A stretch of DNA of 64,000 bases. It comes from Caproiciproducens sp. NJN-50. GTDB taxonomy: Bacteria; Bacillota; Clostridia; Oscillospirales; Acutalibacteraceae. Shown one piece after another: positions 33,682 to 42,457 of the stretch. A program made the translations under genes and the position numbers. The notes under the pieces are model-generated. The model was not told the origin of the DNA. It saw nothing but the letters and a program-made list of their open reading frames with translations, and did no database searches. Every line of letters starts with the position of its first letter. Position 1 is the stretch's first letter. The stretch lies in NCBI RefSeq assembly GCF_004103755.1, contig NZ_CP035283.1:1178001-1242000 (forward strand). Reading direction: 5' to 3'.

Positions 33682-34686
33682 ATGGAAAGTAAGACAAAAG
33701 ATTTGTGGGTGCTGTGTGAAACAAAGGAAGACGGCACCGCGAAAAATGTTGGCATTGAATTGTTGAATCCCGGCCGCCGCCTGGCTGACAAACAGGGCGG
33801 CAGACTGGTATCTGTTGTGATCGGCTATCAGACGGATGCTGCCGTGAAGGATGCGAACGCTCACGGAGCAGATCAGATCATCGTGGTGGACGGCGAGGAA
33901 TATCAGCGCTACACAACGGACGCCTATGTCAATGCCCTTGCGCACCTGCTTGAAAAATACGCGCCGACGAGCATGCTGATCGGGGCGACCCCGAATGGCC
34001 GTGACCTCGGTCCGCGCCTGTCCTGCCGCCTTGGCACCGGCCTGACCGCCGATTGCACGGGACTGGATATTGACGAAGCCAGCGGCAACATTGCCTGGAC
34101 CCGCCCCGCGTTTGGCGGCAACCTGATGGCCGTTATCCTTTGCCCGGATCACCGCCCGCAGCTCGGCACGGTCCGTCCCGGCGTCTTCAAGAAACCGGAT
34201 GCCTGCACAGGCAGGGCAGAGGTGATCTCTGAGGATTTCCATGTGCCTGCGGCTCAGATTCGGACCACTTTGCTGAAAACGATACAGGAAGCGGCCGGAG
34301 AGATTGTCGATCTTGAGGGCGCGGACATTATCGTTTCCGGCGGCCGCGGTGTCGGCGGTCCGGAAGGGTTTGGCGTTATCCGCGAGCTGGCGGACGTGCT
34401 GGGCGCTACGGTCGGTGCGTCCCGTGCCGCAGTGGATGCAGGATGGATCAGCCATTCCCATCAGGTCGGTCAGACCGGCAAAACCGTCGGGCCGAAACTT
34501 TACGTTGCGTGTGGTATTTCCGGCGCGATTCAGCATCTGGCCGGCATGAGTTCGTCCGATGTAATCGTCGCGATCAATAAGGATTTCGAGGCCCCGATTT
34601 TCGGCGTCGCGGACTATGGTTTTGTGGGCAATCTGTTTGAAGTATTGCCAGCATTGACCGCTGAAATTAAAAAAGCGAAAGCCTGA
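33682..34686 (+). CDS. etfA: Electron transfer flavoprotein, alpha subunit
   Basis: 334 residues. N-terminal domain followed by the FAD domain: ADIIVSGGRGVGGPEGF, LGATVGASRAAVDAGWI, HQVGQTGKTVGPKLY and CGISGAIQHLAGM. It lacks the N-terminal ferredoxin domain present in some LctC proteins. Sixteen bases after etfB. The same Etf could serve both the lactate dehydrogenase and the acyl-CoA dehydrogenase in this operon. Confidence 0.92.
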   Translation: MESKTKDLWVLCETKEDGTAKNVGIELLNPGRRLADKQGGRLVSVVIGYQTDAAVKDANAHGADQIIVVDGEEYQRYTTDAYVNALAHLLEKYAPTSMLIGATPNGRDLGPRLSCRLGTGLTADCTGLDIDEASGNIAWTRPAFGGNLMAVILCPDHRPQLGTVRPGVFKKPDACTGRAEVISEDFHVPAAQIRTTLLKTIQEAAGEIVDLEGADIIVSGGRGVGGPEGFGVIRELADVLGATVGASRAAVDAGWISHSHQVGQTGKTVGPKLYVACGISGAIQHLAGMSSSDVIVAINKDFEAPIFGVADYGFVGNLFEVLPALTAEIKKAKA

Positions 34687-34739
34687 TCTATATACTACAT
34701 ACTACGAAATATGTACGAAAAAGGAGTTGAGTTTTTCAC

Positions 34740-35882
34740 ATGAATTTTAAATTTACAGATGAAGAGCAGGATATCCTGAACATGCTGCATGATTTCTGCG
34801 TAAAGTCGGTTGCGCCGTTGGCTGCGGAAATTGACGAGCAGGAGCGTTTCCCGGAAGAGACTTGGCATGCGCTGGCCGACATGGGCATGATGGGAATGGC
34901 TTATCCGGAAGAAGTCGGCGGTGCAGGCATGAGTTATCTTTCCTACATTGCCGCTGTCGAAGAAATTTCCAAACATTGCGCAACAACGGGGACCATGTTC
35001 TCGGCGCATTCCTCTCTGTGCACTTGGCCGATTTCTGCATATGGCACAGATGCCCAGAAGGAAAAATATCTTTCCGTTTTGTGCTCCGGAGAAAGGCTGG
35101 GCGCCTTTGCTTTGACTGAACCCGGTGCGGGCACCGATTCAGCTATGCAGCGCACGGTTGCCGAAGATAAAGGCGATCATTGGCTTCTCAACGGTTCCAA
35201 GATTTTTATTACCAACGCGGACTATGCGACCATCTATGTTGTGTTCGCCATGACGGATAAGAGCCAGGGCACCCATGGAATTTCCGCCTTTATTGTTGAG
35301 AAGGACTTCCCCGGCTTCCGCATCGGCTCACATGAGAAAAAAATGGGCATCCGTGGCTCCAATACCTGCGAGTTGGTTTTTGAGGACTGCATGGTCCCGA
35401 AAGAGAACCTCCTGGGCGAAGTGGGCAAGGGCTTCAAAGTTGCTATGACGACGCTGGACGGCGGCCGTATCGGCATTGCCGCACAGGCTGTCGGCATTGC
35501 GCAGGGCTGCATTGACCAGACAATTCCTTATATTTCCCAGCGCATCCAGTTTGGCAAACGCATCAGCCAGTTCCAGAATACACAGTTTGAAATGGCCAAT
35601 ATGCAGACGGCGGTTGACGCGGCCCGTATGTTGACTTATCGTGCGGCGCAGGCCAAACAGGATGGGGATCCGTATTCTCATCTTGCCGCAATGGCAAAGC
35701 TTTTTGCCGCCGGTACAGCCAGTGACGTGACCCGCCGTTGCCTGCAGTTGGTTGGTGGCTACGGTTACACTCGTGAATATCCGTTTGAGCGTATGATGCG
35801 CGACGCCAAGATTACCGAGATTTATGAAGGCACCAGCGAAGTGCAGCGTATGGTTATCTCTGGTTGGATGGGTGTTAAATAA
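34740..35882 (+). CDS. Acyl-CoA dehydrogenase (Bcd/AcrC type)
   Basis: 380 residues. Seen: FALTEPGAGTDSA, DHWLLNGSKIFITNADYA, FGKRISQFQNTQFEMANM and ITEIYEGTSEVQRMVI, where the catalytic glutamate of short-chain acyl-CoA dehydrogenases lies in IYEGTSE. In Clostridia such an enzyme with EtfAB reduces crotonyl-CoA to butyryl-CoA; the close relative AcrC with EtfAB reduces acryloyl-CoA. No thiolase, hydroxyacyl dehydrogenase or CoA transferase lies near it, so the substrate is open. Confidence 0.88.
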   Translation: MNFKFTDEEQDILNMLHDFCVKSVAPLAAEIDEQERFPEETWHALADMGMMGMAYPEEVGGAGMSYLSYIAAVEEISKHCATTGTMFSAHSSLCTWPISAYGTDAQKEKYLSVLCSGERLGAFALTEPGAGTDSAMQRTVAEDKGDHWLLNGSKIFITNADYATIYVVFAMTDKSQGTHGISAFIVEKDFPGFRIGSHEKKMGIRGSNTCELVFEDCMVPKENLLGEVGKGFKVAMTTLDGGRIGIAAQAVGIAQGCIDQTIPYISQRIQFGKRISQFQNTQFEMANMQTAVDAARMLTYRAAQAKQDGDPYSHLAAMAKLFAAGTASDVTRRCLQLVGGYGYTREYPFERMMRDAKITEIYEGTSEVQRMVISGWMGVK

Positions 35883-35917
35883 ATAGATTACTCCCTTTTT
35901 TGTCCATACTAACGATG

Positions 35918-35952
35918 AACCGCCGTCTGGATTCCAGTCGGCGGTTTATTGT
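35918..35952 (+). terminator. Terminator of the lactate operon
   Basis: AACCGCCGTCTGG pairs with CCAGTCGGCGGTT (12 of 13), followed by TATTGTAT. It lies 35 bases after the acyl-CoA dehydrogenase stop. Confidence 0.75.
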
Positions 35953-36138
35953 ATATCAAAAATGCAGGGGGATATGTGAACCGGTAAGCAGGGAGGTTTC
36001 AAAAAGCGGCGACAGCTTGAAAAATATTTTGAAATAATTCCGGAATAGTTATTGTTGAAATTGCAGAATGTTCAGAGCGATTGCAAAGAAATCGATCTAA
36101 ATAGCAAGCAGAGCAGCTTCCTGTAAGGAGAAATTTTT

Positions 36139-36837
36139 ATGTGCGAAAAACCAGAGAAAAGCACAAAAGCCTATGAACGGGTAGTTAACTATATTCGGCA
36201 TGAAATCTGGCTCGGAAACCTTAAATGTGGGGAACGTCTGCCATCTGAACGGGATCTGGCTGAAATGCTTGGTGTAAGCCGAAACTCCGTTCGCGAGGCG
36301 ATACGTACCCTGAACCTGATGGGATTCATCTCCAGCGTACACGGGGTCGGAAATTTTGTTTCATGCGACTTGGAACAAAACTTGAGTGAAACGCTGAGAA
36401 TGATGCTGATGATGGGCGAAACCAATTATTTGCAGGTCAGCCAATTGCGCAGGGGCATAGAGTCGGAAACGGCTCGCCTGGCTGCCAGCCGTATTCTGCC
36501 CCGGCAAATATCCAAGCTTGCGGACTTGGCTCATCGGATTCGCGAGGAACCAAATGCGGAAAAAGGCTCTTTGCTTGACCAGGAATTTCATACGCTTCTC
36601 TGCGAAGCGGCTGGCAATAAGTTGATCTATGCTCTCTTCATGGCCATGATTACTACAATCAACAATTTTATCAGCACTATGTACGGCCGTATTGTGCTGA
36701 ACGAGGAACAGGCGGAGAAATTGTATTCAGCGCATGAAGAATTGGTAAATGCTTTAAGCCACCATGATGAAAAAAACGCGATTCGAGCAATTCAGTACCA
36801 TTTTGAAATTGTCGACGCGGCGATCGAACGTTCATAG
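36139..36837 (+). CDS. GntR/FadR-type regulator, probably of the lactate operon
   Basis: 232 residues. Winged helix-turn-helix: AYERVVNYIRHEIWLGNLKCGERLPSERDLAEMLGVSRNSVREAIRTLNLMGF, then an FCD domain with the metal histidines (EFHTLLCEAAGNK, AHEELVNALSHHD). LldR, which responds to lactate, has this build, so it is a natural candidate to control 30083-35882. It lies after a terminator and has its own AAGGAGA ribosome site. Confidence 0.85.
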   Translation: MCEKPEKSTKAYERVVNYIRHEIWLGNLKCGERLPSERDLAEMLGVSRNSVREAIRTLNLMGFISSVHGVGNFVSCDLEQNLSETLRMMLMMGETNYLQVSQLRRGIESETARLAASRILPRQISKLADLAHRIREEPNAEKGSLLDQEFHTLLCEAAGNKLIYALFMAMITTINNFISTMYGRIVLNEEQAEKLYSAHEELVNALSHHDEKNAIRAIQYHFEIVDAAIERS

Positions 36838-36895
36838 CATCTCATGAGTTGTTTTTTACGAGAGATTGCGCAGTCCGCCAAAGATATTTTAAAAG

Positions 36896-36935
36896 GGCAG
36901 GGGCGCCGGTTTTTAACCAGGCACCCCTGCTTTCG
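36896..36935 (+). terminator. Terminator of the GntR gene
   Basis: GCAGGGGCGCC...GG with AACC...GGCACCCCTGC (one bulge), then TTTCGTATCTT. Confidence 0.65.
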
Positions 36936-36939
36936 TATC

Positions 36940-37107
36940 TTAAGAGCGGCAGCTCAGAATCCGGCTAATGAGGTCGCGCAGGATGCACAGATCCTGTGTA
37001 TTTAAATCGTCAAGACTGTCGATAATGTCCTTCAGCACACAAGCGCTGTTGGAAGAGTTGCAGCTATTGCTGTTACTGTTATTATTGTTATTGGAGCAGC
37101 ATGACAT
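36940..37107 (-). CDS. Small Asn/Ser/Cys-rich protein, possible spore coat protein
   Basis: 55 residues, missed by length filters. ATG 37107 has AAGGGGGTGAG upstream. The protein starts MSCCSNNNNNSNSNSCNSS and then changes to a helical part CVLKDIIDSLDDLN, LCILRDLISRILSCR. A CC-poly-Asn head and a helical tail resemble small clostridial coat or exosporium proteins (CotY/CotZ-like, inference). Single gene between two terminators. Confidence 0.55.
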   Translation of the reverse strand: MSCCSNNNNNSNSNSCNSSNSACVLKDIIDSLDDLNTQDLCILRDLISRILSCRS

Positions 37108-37439
37108 CTTCTCACCCCCTTCTTCTAAGCTTATAGTATGCAGCTGGGGCGGGGCCTGTCAATATTGGCCCGGGGAATGCGTTCGGTGCAAGTGGAGGCA
37201 GTCTTGCTGTGTTTTATTGCAAATTTAGTGTAAAATGCGGCTCCGATCCGAAGGATGGAGCCGCAGTCCGATCTGTCTCGTTGCCGTATTTCACCTCCCA
37301 AGCTCATAGCACGCGTCTTATGATAACGGCCTAATATGAATTTCTAAAGAAAAATTCTTGAGAATTGTATGAGAATATCCGTTGCTTCCGAAAGAGAGCG
37401 GGGGATGGCGCGTGGTTGTGCAACGGAACTGAAAAAATA

Positions 37440-37485
37440 TAAAAATCCGTGTGCAGGATTACCATCCTGACACACGGATTTTTTA
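37440..37485 (-). terminator. Terminator after tRNA-Asp/tRNA-Thr
   Basis: AAAAATCCGTGTG pairs with CACACGGATTTTT with a 17-base loop; on the - strand the T run follows the tRNA-Thr directly. Confidence 0.85.
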
Positions 37486-37561
37486 TGGAGCTGCTAACGC
37501 GATTCGAACGCGTGACCTCTTCCTTACCAAGGAAGTGCTCTGCCAACTGAGCCATAGCAGC
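37486..37561 (-). tRNA. tRNA-Thr (anticodon GGT)
   Basis: On the - strand: 7-bp acceptor stem GCTGCTA with TAGCAGC, anticodon loop TTGGTAA, T loop TTCGAAT, discriminator T and encoded CCA. 76 bases. Confidence 0.95.
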
Positions 37562-37563
37562 AT

Positions 37564-37640
37564 TGGCGACTCGGATCGGGATCGAACCGACGACCTCTAG
37601 CGTGACAGGCTAGCGTTCTAACCAGCTGAACTACCGAGCC
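37564..37640 (-). tRNA. tRNA-Asp (anticodon GTC)
   Basis: On the - strand: acceptor GGCTCGG with CCGAGTC, D loop AGCTGGTT, anticodon loop CTGTCAC, T loop TTCGATC, discriminator G and encoded CCA. 77 bases. It lies two bases upstream of tRNA-Thr in transcription order, so the two are co-transcribed. Confidence 0.95.
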
Positions 37641-37933
37641 AAACTGAATGCCGAATCAATGGCAACGTATGTTATTATACTGAAACGTTCGGAAATTGTC
37701 AACTCATATTTTTTACATAAAAACAGCAATATGTTGTGCGAATTGAATAGGGAATATCATGATCGATCAATATGTGGATGATTTGTGTGAATCGGGAAAT
37801 AAAAATTTTGTGCTGCGCATTATGCAGGCCGTAAAAGATAAAATTATAATATCAGAATTCGAAACAAGATTTGACAGAAACGGCGGACAGGGGAGGGCTA
37901 TAATAAGTTTCAATCCGACAGGGGGAGGAGCCA

Positions 37934-38758
37934 TTGAAGCAGACTGTATACATAGACGTCCTGGTCGGCGTCAACCTGTTCATTAATTATTTGTTGCTGC
38001 TCTGTGTTGCAAAGTTCCTTTCCTTGAATGGAAAACCGAAACGGCTGATATTGGCCGCCTTGCTGGGGGCGGTGTATTCCCTGACGATTCTTCTGCCGGA
38101 GATTCCTCCGGTTTTATCACTGCTGATGAAGCTTTTCATGTCCCTGACGATTGTAACGGCGGCCTATGGATACAAGGGACTGCGGGAACTGATCCGTGAA
38201 ACGGCAGCGTTTTATTTGACCAGTTTTGCTTTTGCGGGATTCATGCTTGTGCTTTGGTATTTTTTCGCCCCTCAGGGTTTGATGATCCGCAATTCAGTGG
38301 TGTATTTCAATATTTCTCCCCTGGCCCTGATCGTGCTGACCGTTGTGTGTTACGGTGCCATTGTCCTGTTTCAACGTATTACGGGCCGGCAAATGCCGAA
38401 GAATTTAAATTGCCGCATTACCATCGAATGCGGCGGAAAGACGAGTGTCTGTACCGCGCGGGTGGATACGGGCAATTCATTGAGAGAGCCGTTTTCGGGC
38501 GATCCGGTCGCGGTGGTTTATGAACCGGTGGTCGAGGGGATGATTCCGCCCAAGGACGGCCTGAATTTCCGGCTGATCCCCTTTGATGCGATTTCAGGGG
38601 GCGGACTTCTGGAATCCTTTCGTCCGGACCGCATGACGATCTGCATGGGGAAAAAGAAACTGACTACCCAAAAAGTTTTTATCGCGGTTACCAAGAACAG
38701 GCTAGGGGAATTCGATGCCTTGCTGAATCCGGACTTGCTGCAAAAAACGTCCGGCTAA
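37934..38758 (+). CDS. spoIIGA: Sigma-E processing peptidase SpoIIGA
   Basis: 274 residues, TTG start with AGGGGGAGGAGCCA upstream. The N-terminal half has five transmembrane helices (starting YIDVLVGVNLFINYLLLL). The C-terminal half is an aspartic protease: CTARVDTGNSLREPFSG with the D-T-G-N catalytic motif. It cleaves the pro-sequence of SigE when SpoIIR signals from the forespore. It is 59 bases upstream of sigE, the classical pairing. Confidence 0.92.
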   Translation: MKQTVYIDVLVGVNLFINYLLLLCVAKFLSLNGKPKRLILAALLGAVYSLTILLPEIPPVLSLLMKLFMSLTIVTAAYGYKGLRELIRETAAFYLTSFAFAGFMLVLWYFFAPQGLMIRNSVVYFNISPLALIVLTVVCYGAIVLFQRITGRQMPKNLNCRITIECGGKTSVCTARVDTGNSLREPFSGDPVAVVYEPVVEGMIPPKDGLNFRLIPFDAISGGGLLESFRPDRMTICMGKKKLTTQKVFIAVTKNRLGEFDALLNPDLLQKTSG

Positions 38759-38817
38759 ATCCGGCCGTAGACGGACGCATGTATAAAGCCGCAGACGGCA
38801 GCGGCAAAAGGGAATGA

Positions 38818-39546
38818 GTGGAAATGAGCATGAATCGGCGAATTAGGGAATGGTACAACAGACTGCTGCTGCTGTTTCACCGGCTGCGGCTGTGCGGACA
38901 GGTCCATTACATCAACGGACCGGAAACGCTTCCTCCGCCTTTAACCAAGCAGGAGGAAGAAAAAGTCATGAATAATATCATGAATCATGTTCCTAACGCG
39001 CGCGAACCGCTGATTACGCATAATCTGAGGCTGGTCGTCTACATTGCGAAGAAATTTGAGTCCTCGAGTGCAAGCGTGGAGGACCTGATTTCCATTGGAA
39101 CGATCGGCCTGATTAAAGCGGTCAACACCTTTTGCCCGGAACGAAACATCAAGCTGGCCACCTACGCTTCCCGCTGTATTGAGAATGAAATCCTGATGTA
39201 TCTGCGGAAAACTTCTCAGCTGAAAAACGAAATTTCCATCGACGATCCTCTCAATGTGGATTGGGACGGCAACGAACTGCTCCTTTCCGACATCCTGGGC
39301 AGCGATCAGAACGCGGTCAACATGAACATCGAGGAGGAGGTGGAGCGCGATCTTTTGCGCAGCGCGGTTTCCCGTTTGGCCCCGCGCGAAAAGGAAATCA
39401 TGCAGCTTCGGTTCGGCCTGAACAACAGCAGGGAGCATACACAGAAGGAAGTAGCCGATACGCTCGGTATTTCACAATCCTACATATCCCGTCTGGAAAA
39501 GAGAATCATCGAACGGCTCCGAAAGGACTTGGAGCGGGTGAGTTGA
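38818..39546 (+). CDS. sigE: Sporulation sigma factor SigE (pro-form)
   Basis: 242 residues. A basic membrane-associated pro-sequence (NRRIREWYNRLLLLFHRLRL ... VHYINGPETLPPPL) precedes the sigma-70 core: DLISIGTIGLIKAVNTF, YASRCIENEILMYLR and region 4 EVADTLGISQSYISRLEKRI. The expected cleavage lies near VHYINGPE. The GTG at 38818 has AAGGGA upstream; ATG 38824 or 38830 are alternatives. The last 41 bases overlap the end of a gene on the other strand. Confidence 0.92.
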   Translation: MEMSMNRRIREWYNRLLLLFHRLRLCGQVHYINGPETLPPPLTKQEEEKVMNNIMNHVPNAREPLITHNLRLVVYIAKKFESSSASVEDLISIGTIGLIKAVNTFCPERNIKLATYASRCIENEILMYLRKTSQLKNEISIDDPLNVDWDGNELLLSDILGSDQNAVNMNIEEEVERDLLRSAVSRLAPREKEIMQLRFGLNNSREHTQKEVADTLGISQSYISRLEKRIIERLRKDLERVS

Positions 39547-40051
39547 GCGGAACCGGAGAGAGGGCTGCTTCCCGCAGAATCTGGTAAGCCTGAAGCAGCC
39601 CCTCGTAGCTGTAAAACCGGCAGTTGGCGGGGCTGGTGGAGGGCAGTTCCACGGCGGGCAGCCCGGTCTTTTTCAGGCAAAGCCGACGGTAAAGGGCGGC
39701 GGCCTTTGTTCCGGTTGTAAAGACGGTATGGATATCTGTATGAGCGAGCAGGGCGGCGATGTCGTTCGCAACCGGTTCCCGAATGCTGCCGTCGTCCGCT
39801 CCTTCGATCACGCAGCTCTTCAATACATCCCAGAGGGCGATTCTGCTGGAAAGCAGAACCGCCTTTTTTTCGTCGTTCGTTTTTGGGACCGGCAGTCCGT
39901 ACAGGTCGGCGATGATGCGCCAGAACCGGTTCTGCGGGTGGGAATAATAGAAGCCGGCTTCCCGGGATTTCGGGGAAGGCATTGTGCCCAGCACCAGGAC
40001 ACGGGAGTTTTCGTCGCAGACCGGTTTCAGCGGATGAACGATGCGTTCCAT
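39506..40051 (-). CDS. DNA-deoxyinosine glycosylase (uracil-DNA glycosylase superfamily)
   Basis: 181 residues from ATG 40051 (GAAAGGAGTACC upstream; a longer frame starts inside cca). VLVLGTMPSPKSREAGFYYSHPQNRFWRII is the family 6 UDG signature, with LWDVLKSCVIEGADDGSI and ELPSTSPANC closing the active site. Removes deaminated bases. The start overlaps the cca stop by one base (TGATG), and the 3' end overlaps sigE tail-to-tail. Confidence 0.85.
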   Translation of the reverse strand: MERIVHPLKPVCDENSRVLVLGTMPSPKSREAGFYYSHPQNRFWRIIADLYGLPVPKTNDEKKAVLLSSRIALWDVLKSCVIEGADDGSIREPVANDIAALLAHTDIHTVFTTGTKAAALYRRLCLKKTGLPAVELPSTSPANCRFYSYEGLLQAYQILREAALSPVPLNSPAPSPFGAVR

Positions 40052-41391
40052 CAGCGGTACTCCTTTCTTTTTTCCCTGGCATATGCCAGAAGTTCTTCCC
40101 GCCGGTTTGGGCATGTTCCGTCGATGACCGCGTCCAGCAGCAGCGAAAGCAGGCGGCCCACTTCACGGCCCTGCGGAATCCCGGCTTCCATCAGGTCGCT
40201 GCCGTTCACGGCAAGATCAAGCAGGGTAAAACACTGTTTCTCCTGCAGCATGTGTTCGAGCGCTTCTTTCGTCTTGTCAAGCAATGGCAGCCTTTTTTGG
40301 TCCTCCGCGCTTTTGGCCCGCGTGTCCGCCGCGCGCACCTCAATCAGCCGCCGAAGATTTTCTTCTCCCAACAGATTCAGCCGGCGGCGGAGCACCTTCT
40401 CCCTGTCTGGAAGAGACAGGTCATGCTGCCGGACAAGGAGTGCCACGGTGCCGATCGTTTTCCGGCTGTATCGCAGGCGTTTTAAAATGAGTTCTGCCAG
40501 TTCCGCGCTTTTCTCCGGGTGGCCGTAAAAGTGGCCGGTTCCGTTTTGATCCTCCGAATAGCAGAGGGGTTTTCCAAGGTCGTGCAGAAACATGGTCAGG
40601 CGCAGTATGGGATCGGGGGGAATGGAAGCCACGCTTTTCAGCGTATGCTCCCACACGTCGTAACAGTGATGCGGATTATTCTGGGAAAAGCCGAAGGAAG
40701 CCCGGATTTCGGGAATAAACTGTGCGGCCACTTCCCGGTATTCCCGCAGAACCCGTTCGGCACCCGTTCCGCAGAGGAGCTTTGTGAATTCGGAGGCGAT
40801 GCGCTCCCGTGCGACACCGTCCAGCATGGCGCGGTTTTCGATAAGGCTGTCGGCCGTCTTTCGGTCGATGGAAAAATCAAGGACCGAGGCGAAACGCAGG
40901 GCGCGCAGAATCCGGAGACCATCCTCCCGGAACCTCAGATCCGGGTCCCCAACGCATCGGACCGTTTTCAGCCGCAGGTCGTCCTGCCCGCCGAATTCAT
41001 CCACCAGTTCACCGGTCCTGCGGCAAGCCATGGCGTTGATGGTGAAATCCCGGCGGGAAAGGTCCTCCTGCAGCCGTCGGGTAAAGGTGACTGCGTCCGG
41101 CCTCCTTCCGTCCGTGTAAACCCCGTCAATCCGGTACGTAGTCACTTCAATGGGCATTCCGCTGCTGAGTACTGTCAGCGTGCCGTGTTTGAGCCCTGAT
41201 TGAATCATGGGAAAACACTCGAGGGTTTTCATAACTTCCTCAGGCAGGGCCGAGGTGGCAACGTCCCAGTCCGAAGGTTCTTTTTGGAGCAGACTGTCTC
41301 TCACGCAGCCCCCGACGACGCAGGCGTCGAATCCGTTTTGGGTCATAATTTGCAGGATGGAATCGACAGGAGGCGGTATTTTAACAATCAT
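40051..41391 (-). CDS. cca: CCA-adding/poly(A) polymerase-type nucleotidyltransferase
   Basis: 446 residues from ATG 41391. GGCVRDSLLQKEPSDWDVATSALPEE is the nucleotidyltransferase motif with the two metal aspartates; RRDFTINAMACR, DGLRILRALRFAS, and ERIASEFTKLL follow, then an HD domain (TMFLHDLGKP). Repairs or adds the 3' CCA of tRNAs. The first of two genes that interrupt the usual sigE-sigG pair. Confidence 0.9.
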   Translation of the reverse strand: MIVKIPPPVDSILQIMTQNGFDACVVGGCVRDSLLQKEPSDWDVATSALPEEVMKTLECFPMIQSGLKHGTLTVLSSGMPIEVTTYRIDGVYTDGRRPDAVTFTRRLQEDLSRRDFTINAMACRRTGELVDEFGGQDDLRLKTVRCVGDPDLRFREDGLRILRALRFASVLDFSIDRKTADSLIENRAMLDGVARERIASEFTKLLCGTGAERVLREYREVAAQFIPEIRASFGFSQNNPHHCYDVWEHTLKSVASIPPDPILRLTMFLHDLGKPLCYSEDQNGTGHFYGHPEKSAELAELILKRLRYSRKTIGTVALLVRQHDLSLPDREKVLRRRLNLLGEENLRRLIEVRAADTRAKSAEDQKRLPLLDKTKEALEHMLQEKQCFTLLDLAVNGSDLMEAGIPQGREVGRLLSLLLDAVIDGTCPNRREELLAYAREKRKEYR

Positions 41392-41520
41392 GCTGATTCC
41401 TCGCTTTTCAATCAAATTCTGTCGAAAATCACGAAAAGAATATTTCTGTTATGCCCTGCATGATCCTCCGCATTCATGGTAATAATGACAATGAAATGCG
41501 GCGGACGGAGGGAATGTGAA

Positions 41521-42291
41521 GTGCAGTACAATAAAGTTGAAATCTGCGGGGTCAACACTTCCAAGCTGAAAGTTCTTACCGAAAAGGAGAAAATGGAGCT
41601 TCTCCGCCGCGTGAAAGACGGGGATATGAAAGCGCGCGACGAGCTGATCAGCGGGAATCTGAGGCTTGTTTTAAGCGTAATCCAGCGTTTCACCAACCGG
41701 GGGGAAAATCTGGACGACCTGTTTCAGGTCGGCTGCATCGGCCTGATCAAGGCGATCGACCACTTCGACATCAGTCAGGGCGTCCGTTTTTCCACTTACG
41801 GCGTACCGATGATTATTGGGGAAATCCGGCGGTATCTCCGCGATAACAACAGCATCCGCGTCAGTCGCTCTCTGCGGGACACCGCCTATAAGGCGATGCA
41901 GGTCAAGGAGAAAATGATGGCGAAGAACAGCAGGGAGCCGACGGTGGAGGAGATCGCGAAGGAGCTTGAGCTGCCCAGAGAAGAGGTTGTCGTGGCCCTG
42001 GAGTCCGTCGTGGAACCTGTTTCCCTGTATGAGCCGGTATTTTCCGACGGCGGGGACACCATCTATGTGATGGATCAGGTCGGCGACAACAATGACGACA
42101 ACAACTGGCTGGATGAGATCGCACTCAAGGAAGCCATCAAAAATCTGAACGGCCGGGAAAAAAATATTCTTTCGATGCGTTATTTTCAGGGGAAAACGCA
42201 GATGGAAGTTGCCTCGGAGATCGGGATCAGCCAGGCGCAGGTTTCGCGATTGGAAAAGGCTGCTCTGGATAAGATAAAAAAAGAGATATAA
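41521..42291 (+). CDS. sigG: Forespore sigma factor SigG
   Basis: 256 residues from GTG 41521, which has GGAGGGA at the right distance and gives the standard SigG N-terminus QYNKVEICGVNTSKLK. Region 2: LDDLFQVGCIGLIKAIDHFD; regions 3 and 4: YEPVFSDGGDTIYVMDQVGD, MEVASEIGISQAQVSRLEK. No pro-sequence, as expected for SigG. In many Firmicutes sigG follows sigE directly; here about 2 kb with two opposite genes lie between. Confidence 0.94.
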   Translation: MQYNKVEICGVNTSKLKVLTEKEKMELLRRVKDGDMKARDELISGNLRLVLSVIQRFTNRGENLDDLFQVGCIGLIKAIDHFDISQGVRFSTYGVPMIIGEIRRYLRDNNSIRVSRSLRDTAYKAMQVKEKMMAKNSREPTVEEIAKELELPREEVVVALESVVEPVSLYEPVFSDGGDTIYVMDQVGDNNDDNNWLDEIALKEAIKNLNGREKNILSMRYFQGKTQMEVASEIGISQAQVSRLEKAALDKIKKEI

Positions 42292-42307
42292 CGATAAAAC
42301 ATTGGGG

Positions 42308-42345
42308 AAGGCCGGAATCACCGGAGGCCTTTCTCATTTTTGTAA
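42308..42345 (+). terminator. Terminator of sigG
   Basis: AAGGCC...GG and CC...GGCCTT arms close a small loop and are followed by TCTCATTTTTG. Confidence 0.65.
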
Positions 42346-42457
42346 TCATGTTTTTCAATAAAAACTAAAAAAATTATAATCCATTGTAACATTTCTTGCC
42401 TCCTCAATCAAATAAAACTCTTTTCCGGCATAAAAATAGGATACAGGAGGTGGGAAA

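Noticed and set aside
37759..37986. 75-residue frame just before spoIIGA
   Set aside because: It overlaps the spoIIGA start in another frame, and its second half is clearly a shadow of that gene.
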